Positions 52,954-60,966 of a DNA stretch of 64,000 nucleotides are shown here, piece by piece. Below the pieces are notes generated by a model, which was not told the origin of the DNA, ran no database searches, and was given only the letters and a program-made list of their open reading frames with translations. This DNA comes from Brevibacterium permense (GTDB lineage: Bacteria > Actinomycetota > Actinomycetes > Actinomycetales > Brevibacteriaceae), in contig NZ_JABSSX010000001.1 of assembly GCF_013280495.1 (NCBI RefSeq), forward strand, positions 1-64,000, written 5' to 3'. Positions within the stretch are counted from its first letter, which is position 1, and each line of letters begins with the position of its first letter. Made by a program: the position numbers and the translations under genes.

Positions 52954-53855
52954 GCCGTCACGTCCTCTGAATCTGTGTCTGTGACGCTGTCGGCGCTGAA
53001 CCGGTAGCCGACGTTGCGCACGGTGTGGATGGCGTTCTCAAGGTCTTTGCCGAGTTTCGCACGGAGGCGGCGAACATGCACGTCAACGGTGCGGGTGCCG
53101 CCGAAGTAGTCCTCGCCCCACACGGCGAGCAGGATGTCGTCGCGGGTGAAGACGCGTTCGGGGTGCATGGCGAAGAACTTCAGCAGGGCGAACTCGCGGT
53201 AGGTGAGGTCGAGGCTGCGACCGCCGAGCTCGGCGGTGAACGCGGTCTCGTCGATGCGCAGGTCTCCGGTGATGACGACCATCGGTTCGCCGTCGGCATT
53301 CCACATTTCCTCGCCCGTGTCGTCGAGGCGCCCGGGCGAACCGGGACCGCCTCCTCGGGAGGCGCCGACGGGGCCGCGTCCGGTGCGAACCGGGCCCCAG
53401 CCCCCGGCGTCGCCCTTCGCGCCGAGCCGGCCGGACCCGGCATGCAATCCGGCGGGGAATCCGCGGCCGGCATGAGCTGACGAGGATGCGGTGTGACGGT
53501 CACGGGCCACGCGCAGCCGCGCTTCCACCTCGGCGGGGCCGGCAGTGGTGAGGATGAGATCGGACACGTTCCATTTCGCCGAGGCGGTCGCCAGTCCGCC
53601 CTCCCCGAGGACGACGATGACGGGAGCGGTGATCCGCGCCTCGGCGAGGAGGTCGGAGATGCGCGGGGCCAGGGACAGATCGATGCAGGCGTCGGCGATG
53701 ACGACGTCGACCGCGGCGGATTCGGCCCGGCGGCTGGGCAGGTCCTCGGCCGCGCAGCGGTCGATCTGGTGACCGAGGTACTGCAGGGATTCGGGAGCGA
53801 GCGGGGCGTCGAGCCTGGCCGTGGGGCAGATGTGCAGAATCCGCATGTGCTGCAT
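52950..53855 (-). CDS. glnR: GlnR-type orphan response regulator
   Basis: 301 residues from ATG 53855 or 53846 (GAGGAGGTGG just upstream). Atypical receiver ~1-125 (MRILHICPTARLDAPLAPES; VDVVIADACIDLSLAPRIS; VIVVLGEGGLATAS) without the full acidic pocket, so phosphorylation-independent control is likely, as in other GlnR proteins. OmpR-type winged helix ~205-295: LTYREFALLKFFAMHPERVF, VWGEDYFGGTRTVDVHVRRL and IHTVRNVGYRF. A Gly/Pro/Ala-rich linker of ~55 residues between the domains is longer than usual. Master regulator of nitrogen assimilation in actinomycetes; first gene of its operon. Confidence 0.85.
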   Translation of the reverse strand: MQHMRILHICPTARLDAPLAPESLQYLGHQIDRCAAEDLPSRRAESAAVDVVIADACIDLSLAPRISDLLAEARITAPVIVVLGEGGLATASAKWNVSDLILTTAGPAEVEARLRVARDRHTASSSAHAGRGFPAGLHAGSGRLGAKGDAGGWGPVRTGRGPVGASRGGGPGSPGRLDDTGEEMWNADGEPMVVITGDLRIDETAFTAELGGRSLDLTYREFALLKFFAMHPERVFTRDDILLAVWGEDYFGGTRTVDVHVRRLRAKLGKDLENAIHTVRNVGYRFSADSVTDTDSEDVTA

Positions 53856-53985
53856 CCACCTCCTCGGCGCCCGTTGTCTCGCCCGTCGTCTGAGGAAGAG
53901 TATAGCGAGGCCCGGGCCGGGGCTGCTCCGACGCGCTGCCACCGGTGGTTACCGCGGGTGTCGCCGGATGAGGCACGATAGTGCT

Positions 53986-54789
53986 GTGATCAGATGGATT
54001 CGAGTAGCCGTCGCCCTGGTGCTGGTGTTGGCCCTCAGTGCCTCCGTGTACTGGGGCTATACGCTGTTCCTGCTGGCGACCGGGCTCATCGTCCTCGGCG
54101 TCGCCTATGGTTGGCCGCGTCTGACGGACTCACCGCAGCCGCGAGCGACGTCGATCATGCTCGCCCTCTTCGGCGTCGGCGGACTCTACGCCGCCTGGCA
54201 GGACTCGACGGCTCCTTACCTCGACTGGCAGCCCGTGCTCGCGGGGCTCGGTCTGCTGTGGACCTTCGTGCAGAACCTCACCCGCGGAATCGGTGCCTCC
54301 TATGCGGTGGCGAACGTGTCCGCGCAGGTCTCCGGTCTCGTCATCGTCCTGTCTGCGAGCACCTGGGTCGCGGCGATCACGGTTCCCGGTGACAAGGAGG
54401 CCATCGTCATCGGCCTTGCCTCGCTCATCGTGGCGCAGTGCATGACCGCGCTGCCGTGGCCGGCGATCTACACCTCGCCGTTGGCCATCGCCATGTCCAC
54501 GGCCGTGGCGGGGATCCTGTCTGTGCTCGTGTTCGCACCGGCGATCTCCTTGGCCATGGCGCTCGTCCTCGGTGTCATCATGGGCCTGCTCGTGGCAGCG
54601 GTCGATCGGATGCTCGGGCTCGTCGCCTATGCGAAGTTCCAGGCCGCCAACCTCGAGGCCTCACAGAACATCGAGGTGAAGAAGAACGTCGAGAAGGCCC
54701 GGAGCTTCGCCGTTCAGCTCGCCCTCGGTGCCGCCCCGATCGCTCTCGGCGGAGTCGTCGTCTACGCACTCGAACGCGTCGCCTCCTGA
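53986..54789 (+). CDS. Integral membrane protein, eight or more segments
   Basis: 267 residues from GTG 53986 (ATG 53968 would add six residues; neither has a clear ribosome site). Successive hydrophobic segments from residue 5 to 215, e.g. IRVAVALVLVLALSASVYWG and AIAMSTAVAGILSVLVFAPA, a cytosolic helix AKFQAANLEASQNIEVKKNV, and a final segment LALGAAPIALGGVVVYALER. No family name recognised; the position divergent from glnR is typical of actinomycete conserved membrane proteins. No transport motif visible. Confidence 0.78.
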   Translation: MIRWIRVAVALVLVLALSASVYWGYTLFLLATGLIVLGVAYGWPRLTDSPQPRATSIMLALFGVGGLYAAWQDSTAPYLDWQPVLAGLGLLWTFVQNLTRGIGASYAVANVSAQVSGLVIVLSASTWVAAITVPGDKEAIVIGLASLIVAQCMTALPWPAIYTSPLAIAMSTAVAGILSVLVFAPAISLAMALVLGVIMGLLVAAVDRMLGLVAYAKFQAANLEASQNIEVKKNVEKARSFAVQLALGAAPIALGGVVVYALERVAS

Positions 54790-54824
54790 TCCGGGCTGAA
54801 TGCACATCACTTTGTCAGGAACTG

Positions 54825-54830
54825 TAGACT
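54825..54830 (+). promoter_or_regulatory. -10 box of a leaderless promoter for the 38-residue protein
   Basis: TAGACT ends six bases before ATG 54837; no Shine-Dalgarno sequence intervenes. TGCACA 18 bases upstream is a weak -35. Confidence 0.45.
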
Positions 54831-54836
54831 GAGCGC

Positions 54837-54953
54837 ATGGAAAATCTTGTTGCTCTCGAAATCGTCTTCTCCAGCCTCGTCGGCGTTGCCGCTCTCGGTG
54901 CCCTGGGTGTCGGGATCAAGGTCGTCACGGCGCTGTTCAAAGACAACCGCTGA
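54837..54953 (+). CDS. 38-residue single-span membrane microprotein
   Basis: MENLVALEIVFSSLVGVAAL begins the frame, which continues through GALGVGIKVV to a charged end, LFKDNR. One hydrophobic helix of about 22 residues with Gly spacing suited to helix packing. The start directly follows a -10 box, and the stop is seven bases before the nitrobindin-like gene, so it may lead that operon. Not recognised as a named family; function unknown. Confidence 0.6.
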   Translation: MENLVALEIVFSSLVGVAALGALGVGIKVVTALFKDNR

Positions 54954-54959
54954 TCCCTG

Positions 54960-55562
54960 ATGGTGATCGAACTCGATGCCTCGGTCCACCCCGAGCTCGT
55001 CCCTCTGTCCTGGCTGATCGGGTCGTGGGAGGGCGTCGGTGTCGTCGGCTATGCGGACACTCCTGAGAAGCAGTTCGGCCAGCGCATCGACTTCGTCGCC
55101 CATGAGGGCACGCCCTTCCTCCAGTACACCGCGCATGCGTGGCTGCTCAGCGAATCCGGTGAACTCGAGTCGACCCTGACTCTCGAGACCGGAATCTGGC
55201 AGCTCGTGCGTCAGCGCGACGACGGCGACGTCGGCCCGGGGATGATGGTGCCGACCGAACCGCAGTCCTTCACCTCGGCGGCAGCGGTCGAAACCCTGCG
55301 CACGAACGACGACGCCTTCGAGATCGAAGCCGAGATCGTCCACCCGCACGGAGTCATGGAACTCTACGCCGGCACCGTCAAGGGCCCGCGCATCGATCTG
55401 GCCACCGACGTGGTGGCCCGAACCAAGACCGCGAAGGAGTACACCGCCTCGACGCGGATGTACGGCCTCGTCGGCGGCGAACTCATGTGGGCCTGGGACA
55501 TGGCAGCCATGGGCCACGAACTCGCCTCCCACTCCTCTGCCAGATTGAAGAAGCTGTCTTAA
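54960..55562 (+). CDS. FABP/nitrobindin-like heme-binding beta-barrel protein
   Basis: 200 residues. The nitrobindin pattern is clear: HPELVPLSWLIGSWEGVGVV (GxWxGxG), FLQYTAHAWLLSESGELEST, and ELMWAWDMAAMGHELASHSS at the end, where a His is positioned as the possible heme ligand. Such proteins bind heme and react with NO or peroxynitrite. No ribosome site; probably translated by coupling from the microprotein gene seven bases upstream. One base separates it from ygfZ. Confidence 0.88.
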   Translation: MVIELDASVHPELVPLSWLIGSWEGVGVVGYADTPEKQFGQRIDFVAHEGTPFLQYTAHAWLLSESGELESTLTLETGIWQLVRQRDDGDVGPGMMVPTEPQSFTSAAAVETLRTNDDAFEIEAEIVHPHGVMELYAGTVKGPRIDLATDVVARTKTAKEYTASTRMYGLVGGELMWAWDMAAMGHELASHSSARLKKLS

Positions 55563-55563
55563 G

Positions 55564-56775
55564 ATGACTGATCCCGTGTCGCGGAATTCTGACTTCAACG
55601 ATTCGCCGTCGCCGGAGAACACCGACACCCCCACCGAGGCGGTTCGGCGCTCGTCGCTGGCCCGCGGGCTGGGCTCGACCGCGGTGTTCGGGGCCGGCGA
55701 CCTCGCCGAGACTCCCATCCACTACGGAGCTCCTCTGCGAGAGCAGCGCGTGCTCGAGGAGAAGGACGGTCTCGTCGACCTCGCTCACCTCCGCGTGCTG
55801 CGTCTGAGCGGACCCGACCGTCTGACCTGGCTGAACTCGATCACCACGCAGAAGATCGACACCCTGGCCCCCGGAGTGTCCACCGAAACCCTCGTGCTCG
55901 ATCCGAACGGTCGCATCGAAGGCTGGCTGAAGCTCGTCGACGACGGTGAGGCGCTGTGGGCGATCAGCGACCTCAACACCGATGCGACACTGGACTTCCT
56001 GCGCAAGATGGTTTTCATGATGCGCGTCGAGATCGAGGACCTCAGCGACGACTATCAGTGCTTCGGCGCCATCACCGCTCTGCCGGAGACCCTGCCCGTC
56101 ACCCGGACCTGGTCCGATCCGTGGCCGCACATCGGAAGCGGTTCGGCCTCCTACGCGCAGATCGACATCGGGCACGACGTCGCCGGAACCGACCACCCGG
56201 GTCTCGAGACTCCGTTCGTCATCGGCATCGTCAAGCGCTCTGACCTGCAGGGGCTGTCGGCGAACGGCTTCGACATGGCCGGCTTCGACGCCTGGGAAGC
56301 CCTGCGGATCGCCGCCTGGCGACCGGGTCGAAATGAAATCGATCACAAGGCCCTCGTCGGCGAACTCGACCTGCTGCGCACGGCCGTGCACCTGGCCAAG
56401 GGGTGCTACCGCGGTCAGGAAGCGGTGGCACGCGTCCACAATCTCGGTCAGCCGCCCAGGCGCCTGACCTTCGTTCATCTCGACGGGTCCGGCCATATCG
56501 CCCCGGATCCCGGCACCGAGGTGCTTGCCGAGGTCCGCGGGTCCGAACGATCCGTGGGCACGCTGACCTCGGTGACCGTGCACTGGGAGCTCGGACCGAT
56601 CGGTCTGGCCGTGGTCAAACGGAACCTCGCCCCCGAGGCGCAGCTGAGCTTCGAAATCGGCGACGGCGAACGCGTCATCGGTGCTCAGGAGACGATCGTC
56701 GTGCCGATGCGCGACCACGAGCGCATTCTTCCGGAACGGAACAGGGACGTCGACGCCCGCAGCCAGAACCGCTGA
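55564..56775 (+). CDS. ygfZ: YgfZ/GcvT-like folate-binding protein
   Basis: 403 residues. Folate-binding aminomethyltransferase-like fold with RVLRLSGPDRLTWLNSITTQ in the N-terminal part and the YgfZ signature KGCYRGQEAVARVHNLGQPP (K-G-C-Y-x-G-Q-E, with the redox-reactive Cys) at about residue 280. YgfZ proteins use folate to support assembly or repair of certain iron-sulfur enzymes. The N-terminal ~60 residues are an actinobacterial extension. Cotranscribed with the nitrobindin-like gene. Confidence 0.92.
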   Translation: MTDPVSRNSDFNDSPSPENTDTPTEAVRRSSLARGLGSTAVFGAGDLAETPIHYGAPLREQRVLEEKDGLVDLAHLRVLRLSGPDRLTWLNSITTQKIDTLAPGVSTETLVLDPNGRIEGWLKLVDDGEALWAISDLNTDATLDFLRKMVFMMRVEIEDLSDDYQCFGAITALPETLPVTRTWSDPWPHIGSGSASYAQIDIGHDVAGTDHPGLETPFVIGIVKRSDLQGLSANGFDMAGFDAWEALRIAAWRPGRNEIDHKALVGELDLLRTAVHLAKGCYRGQEAVARVHNLGQPPRRLTFVHLDGSGHIAPDPGTEVLAEVRGSERSVGTLTSVTVHWELGPIGLAVVKRNLAPEAQLSFEIGDGERVIGAQETIVVPMRDHERILPERNRDVDARSQNR

Positions 56776-56944
56776 TCACAGGGAGTCTGGAGTGCGGCAA
56801 GGGGTGCTTCTGCCTTCGGTGTCGACGGTTTGACTCGGGGATTCGGCGGCCGGTGAACGGCTGCGGATTTCGTACCCGAACTGGACCGAATCCGCGCGTT
56901 CGTCTCTCCATTGCGGGCGGTTCTGCTCAGCCCTCGGACGGCAA

Positions 56945-56974
56945 GTGACAAAAAGCGTCGATAACCCCTATTCT
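56945..56974 (+). promoter_or_regulatory. Leaderless promoter of gabT
   Basis: -35 GTGACA (56945-56950), 18-base spacer, -10 TATTCT (56969-56974). ATG starts eight bases after the -10 with TTCCCCTT and no Shine-Dalgarno sequence, so the transcript should begin at or next to the A of ATG. The 170 bases upstream, back to ygfZ, show no gene. Confidence 0.7.
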
Positions 56975-56981
56975 TCCCCTT

Positions 56982-58346
56982 ATGACAGCTTTGGAAATTG
57001 GCGGCGAAGCTCTGCCGCAGGAACGTAAGATCGTCACCGAGATTCCGGGACCGAAGTCCCGTGAGATCGAGGAACGTCGCAAGTCAGCCGTGGCGACCGG
57101 TGTCGGTTCGAGCCTGCCCGCCTACGTGGTTGCGGCCGGCGGCGGCATCCTCAAGGACGCCGACGGCAACCAGCTCATCGACCTCGGCTCGGGCATCGCC
57201 GTGACCACAGCCGGCAACTCGAACCCCCGCGTGGTCGAGGCCGCGAAGGCCCAGCTCGAGGCCTTCACCCACACCTGCTTCATGGTCAACCCCTACGAGA
57301 GCTACGTCGAGGTCGCCGAAGCCCTCAACCGCCTCACTCCGGGTGACCACGAGAAGCGCACCGTACTGCTCAACTCCGGTGCCGAGGCCGTCGAGAACGC
57401 TGTGAAGATCGCTCGCGCCCACACCGGCCGCGACGCCGTCGTCGTCTTCGACCACGCTTACCACGGTCGGACTAACCTGACCATGGCGATGACAGCGAAG
57501 GCCGCCCCTTACAAGGCCGGCTTCGGCCCCTTCGCCGGTGAGGTCTACCGCGCACCCATGTCCTACCCGTACCGCGACAACGATGCGGCCGGCACGAAGA
57601 TCAGCGGTGAGGACGCAGCCAAGCGCGTCATCACGATGATCGAGAAGCAGATCGGCTCCGAATACGTCGCTGCGATCGTCATCGAACCCATCCAGGGTGA
57701 GGGCGGCTTCATCGTCCCGGCCGAGGGCTTCCTGCCCACGCTCGTCGACTACGCCCGCGAGAAGGGCATCGTCTTCGTCGCCGACGAGGTGCAGGCCGGA
57801 TTCGCCCGCACCGGCAAGATGTTCGCCTCCGAGTGGGAGGGCATCGTGCCCGACCTCATCACCACGGCCAAGGGCATCGCGGGCGGTCTGCCGCTGTCGG
57901 CCGTGACCGGTCGCGCGGACATCATGGACTCGGTCGGACCGGGCCGCCTCGGCGGAACCTACGGCGGCAACCCTGCCGCCTGTGCCGCAGCACTCGGCGC
58001 CATCGCCTCATATGAAGAGGACGGACTGCCCGAGCGCGCCCTGGCTATCGGTGAGATCATCGTCGACCGCCTGACGAAGCTGCAGTCGAAGTACCCCGAG
58101 GTCGGCGACATCCGCGGCCGCGGTGCCATGATCGCCGCCGAGTTCGTCGAGCACGATTCGATCGAGCCGAACGCGGATCTCGTGAAGAAGATCGCGGACT
58201 ACTGCGCGAAGAACGGCGTCCTCGTGCTCACCACGGGAACCTTCAGCAACATCCTGCGCTTCCTGCCGCCGCTGACGATCTCCGACGAGCTCCTGGGCGA
58301 CGCCTTCGACGTCATCGAGGCAGCCCTCGCCGAACTCCTCGGCTGA
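56982..58346 (+). CDS. gabT: 4-aminobutyrate transaminase
   Basis: 454 residues. Class III PLP aminotransferase: GGGILKDADGNQLIDLGSGI, NSGAEAVENAVKIARAHTGR (PLP phosphate loop), FDHAYHGRTNLTMAMTAK, EPIQGEGGFIVPAEGFL, the cofactor Asp in FVADEVQAGFARTGKMFA, Schiff-base Lys in ITTAKGIAGGLPLSAVTGR and GTYGGNPAACAAALGA. It transfers the amino group of GABA to 2-oxoglutarate. Monocistronic with a strong hairpin behind it; the PucR regulator 2.6 kb downstream is of a type that often controls GABA genes. Confidence 0.94.
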   Translation: MTALEIGGEALPQERKIVTEIPGPKSREIEERRKSAVATGVGSSLPAYVVAAGGGILKDADGNQLIDLGSGIAVTTAGNSNPRVVEAAKAQLEAFTHTCFMVNPYESYVEVAEALNRLTPGDHEKRTVLLNSGAEAVENAVKIARAHTGRDAVVVFDHAYHGRTNLTMAMTAKAAPYKAGFGPFAGEVYRAPMSYPYRDNDAAGTKISGEDAAKRVITMIEKQIGSEYVAAIVIEPIQGEGGFIVPAEGFLPTLVDYAREKGIVFVADEVQAGFARTGKMFASEWEGIVPDLITTAKGIAGGLPLSAVTGRADIMDSVGPGRLGGTYGGNPAACAAALGAIASYEEDGLPERALAIGEIIVDRLTKLQSKYPEVGDIRGRGAMIAAEFVEHDSIEPNADLVKKIADYCAKNGVLVLTTGTFSNILRFLPPLTISDELLGDAFDVIEAALAELLG

Positions 58347-58361
58347 CCCTCCTCCCACTTG

Positions 58362-58417
58362 CTACCTGACGGCGGCTCAGCAACCTGGCGCGTGGTTGCT
58401 GCGCCGCCGTCAGGTAG
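58362..58417 (+). terminator. Long hairpin downstream of gabT
   Basis: The 24-base arm beginning CTACCTGACGGCGGC (58362-58385) pairs with its complement ending 58417, with one mismatch and an eight-base loop. TTCGGGGGG follows rather than a T-run, so it may be a palindromic repeat doubling as a terminator. Confidence 0.7.
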
Positions 58418-58450
58418 TTCGGGGGGTGCAGTTGTAGCACAATAGAGGCC

Positions 58451-60001
58451 ATGACTGGAGAGATCGACAGCGCGACCGGCACGTCAGCGAGCGTCCCGGC
58501 CCGAGTGTGGCACTTCCTTCGGGGGCCGCGCTTCATCGATCTGCCGATCCGTCTGCTGGCCCTCATCATGGGTCTGACGATCCTGGTGCCCGGGTCGTTC
58601 GAGATCACCGAACCTCGCTACGCAGGCCTGCTCATCCTCGCCTACGGACTCATCGTCTTAGCCGGCTTCCTGCCGCTGAGCATCGTCATCGCGACGACCG
58701 GACTGGGCATCGCGTTCTCCATGCTCTACCCGGACCTGGAGAACATGTTCCCCGAGGCGCTCATCCTCGCCACCGCGGTCCTGATCAGCCGCCGCCGCTG
58801 GATCGGCTTCGCGCTGGGCACCGTCGGACTGGCCGTCTACCTCGGCGCATCGACCCGACTCGGATCCTATGACGCCGGCTTCGAAGGGTTCACCGACCTC
58901 GGCTACGGCTGGCTGACCTACTCGATCCTCGGCCTGTGCGCGTCCTTCGTCGAAGCTCGAATCCGCAGTGAGATCGACCGCCGCGAACGCGCCGCAGTCG
59001 ACCACCAGAAGTCACTCGATGCCATGCGCGCCCGGTTCACCAGTGACATGCACGACACCATCTCGCACTCGTTGACCACCGAATCCGCGATCATCCGCAC
59101 CCTCGCCAAGGAAAGCGATCCCGAGACTGCGGCCCGCCTCCTCGCCGAGTTGGCGCTGGTCAACGCCGAGGCCACGAAACGGCTCCGACAGCTGGTGACG
59201 AGCCTGAGCAGGTGGGAGGCCGAGGCCTGCACCGGGGACTCCGCCACCTCCCGGGTTCGGTTCCGCGCCGAGGCGGAGCAGCTGACGACGGCGATCGAGG
59301 ACGGGTGTGCGGCCGGTTCCGTTCCGCTGACCACCGAGCTCTCCCCCCTGCCGACCCACGCGACCGGCACCATGTCCCACCATTTCCGGGCCGTGATGCT
59401 CGAGCTCGCCACGAACGTCATCCGCCACTCCGTTCCGGGCACCCCCGCCACCCTCGCCGTCGAAATGCGAGGTGAGCGCGGTGACCGGGCCGAACTGCTT
59501 TGCTGCAGCACGAACGAATCCTCGACCGCCCTGACCCAGGCGCCGAGGTCCCTGTCCCGCCGGGCCAAGGCCGTGGGCGGCGTCTGCAGGGTGGACGAGG
59601 ATGATCGGAAGAGAACCGTCGTCGAGGTGGCCCTGCCGATCCGGTTCATCACCCCTTCAGCGCAGGCTTCCTCGAAATCGGATACCGCGCGGTCTTCCTC
59701 GGACGCGGACATGATCGACGTCGTCGATGATGACTTCGACACCAGCGCTGTGTCGTCAAGTGCAGAGAATCCTGGTGCCACCTCGGCTGAGGCACCGGGC
59801 GCCGATCACAGCGCCGATTCGGCCTCAGGCGCAGGCAGGGTGGGTGCGTTGGAGGCGACCGGTGCCGAGGCTCCCGATCGACTCACGGGCACGGACACCG
59901 CTGGATCCGGCATCTCGGGCGAGGCGACCTACCGCCTCAGCAACGGCAGCCACAGCAATGCCAGCCGTACGAAGGGCGGCCGGGGCAAGGTCGACGCCTG
60001 A
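58451..60001 (+). CDS. Sensor histidine kinase with degenerate ATP-binding domain
   Basis: 516 residues. Five or six membrane segments at ~30-160, coiled coil, then HisKA_3-like helix with the phosphoacceptor in FTSDMHDTISHSLTTESAII (about residue 200). N box MLELATNVIRHSVPG is present, but no DxGxG (G1) box is seen; the region reads ELLCCSTNESSTALTQAP, followed by LSRRAKAVGGVCRV instead of a normal G2 box. The last ~120 residues are low-complexity. The stop codon overlaps the regulator start (TGATGG). It may have weak kinase activity or act mainly as a phosphatase or scaffold. Confidence 0.85.
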   Translation: MTGEIDSATGTSASVPARVWHFLRGPRFIDLPIRLLALIMGLTILVPGSFEITEPRYAGLLILAYGLIVLAGFLPLSIVIATTGLGIAFSMLYPDLENMFPEALILATAVLISRRRWIGFALGTVGLAVYLGASTRLGSYDAGFEGFTDLGYGWLTYSILGLCASFVEARIRSEIDRRERAAVDHQKSLDAMRARFTSDMHDTISHSLTTESAIIRTLAKESDPETAARLLAELALVNAEATKRLRQLVTSLSRWEAEACTGDSATSRVRFRAEAEQLTTAIEDGCAAGSVPLTTELSPLPTHATGTMSHHFRAVMLELATNVIRHSVPGTPATLAVEMRGERGDRAELLCCSTNESSTALTQAPRSLSRRAKAVGGVCRVDEDDRKRTVVEVALPIRFITPSAQASSKSDTARSSSDADMIDVVDDDFDTSAVSSSAENPGATSAEAPGADHSADSASGAGRVGALEATGAEAPDRLTGTDTAGSGISGEATYRLSNGSHSNASRTKGGRGKVDA

Positions 60002-60780
60002 TGGCGTCGCACTCCCACGCGGCCCCGCACACCACCTCGGCCACTTACGCGACCTCGGAAGCGGCCCCTCACGTGAGACCGGAGACGACCATGCCGCAGG
60101 CCGACCACGACATGACCCCTGACTCCGCCGCACGCACCTCCGTGCTTGTCGTCGATGACGATTCGTGGACGACACGAGCGGTGGCGGCGGCGCTCGATGA
60201 TGCGGGTTCCTTCCGTGTACTCGACCCCGTGCACTCCGGCGAAGAGGCCATCGTCGCTTTCGACGCCGAGCGTCCCGACCTCGTCCTCATGGACGTCAAT
60301 ATGCCGCCGGGAATGAGCGGCGTCGATGCGACGGCGGCGATCATGGACCTCGACCCCGAGGCCCGCGTTGTGCTCCTGACGACCGTGTCGCCCGGTCCGG
60401 GAATCGCCCGCGGGCTCGAAGCCGGCGCACTCGCCGTGATCAACAAGACGGCCGGGGAGAGGGAACTCGTCTCGCTCGTGCGGGCCGCCTCGGTGGGGGA
60501 AAGCCCCGAACTGCTCAGAGGGTTGGCCGAGGACATCGTCATCAGCGGAGATCCCCTGCCCGACGCCCCCGACGCGGCACCGCAGCTGACCGCGCGCGAA
60601 CTGGAGCTGCTCACCCTGCTCTGCCAGGGCCACAGCTACGAGGAGATCGCCGCCGACCAGTCGGTGGCCATGTCCACCATGAAGTCGCATGCCCGCAACC
60701 TGCGCCTCAAACTGGGGGCGCGCAATCTCGCCCAGCTCGTCGTCCGCGCTCTCCAGTTCAAATTCTTCTCCCCGGAATGA
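60001..60780 (+). CDS. Response regulator, NarL/LuxR family
   Basis: 259 residues if ATG 60001 is used; ATG 60091 (behind GGAGACGACC) or 60112 would remove a low-complexity leader and give the usual length. Receiver: SVLVVDDDSWTTRAVAAALD, phosphorylatable Asp in LVLMDVNMPPGMSG, LLTTVSPG and Lys in AVINKTAG. DNA-binding: QLTARELELLTLLCQGHSYE and VAMSTMKSHARNLRLKLGA. Partner of the overlapping kinase gene. Confidence 0.9.
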   Translation: MASHSHAAPHTTSATYATSEAAPHVRPETTMPQADHDMTPDSAARTSVLVVDDDSWTTRAVAAALDDAGSFRVLDPVHSGEEAIVAFDAERPDLVLMDVNMPPGMSGVDATAAIMDLDPEARVVLLTTVSPGPGIARGLEAGALAVINKTAGERELVSLVRAASVGESPELLRGLAEDIVISGDPLPDAPDAAPQLTARELELLTLLCQGHSYEEIAADQSVAMSTMKSHARNLRLKLGARNLAQLVVRALQFKFFSPE

Positions 60781-60818
60781 TCTGCCCCCGCGGAGGCGGC
60801 TGGCTGATTCGACTCAAC

Positions 60819-60908
60819 CCCACCCCGCCGAGGCGGCTGACCCGTCCGCTAGATCCCACCCCGCCGAGGCGGCTGACCCGTCCGCTACATCCCACCCCGC
60901 CGAGGCGA
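60819..60908 (+). repeat. 36-bp tandem repeat, two full units and a partial third
   Basis: Units 60819-60854 and 60855-60890 differ at one base; a partial third runs to about 60908. Each contains CGCCGAGGCGGCTGACC. It lies between the response regulator and the PucR gene and shows no gene. Confidence 0.85.
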
Positions 60909-60966
60909 CCGGTTCCGTTGATGCAGACCCTCCCGACCGTGGGCGCTCGTTGACTACAGTGGGAGC

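Noticed and set aside
60819-60908. Possible CRISPR array
   Set aside because: The 36-bp units are contiguous with no spacers, and there are no cas genes.
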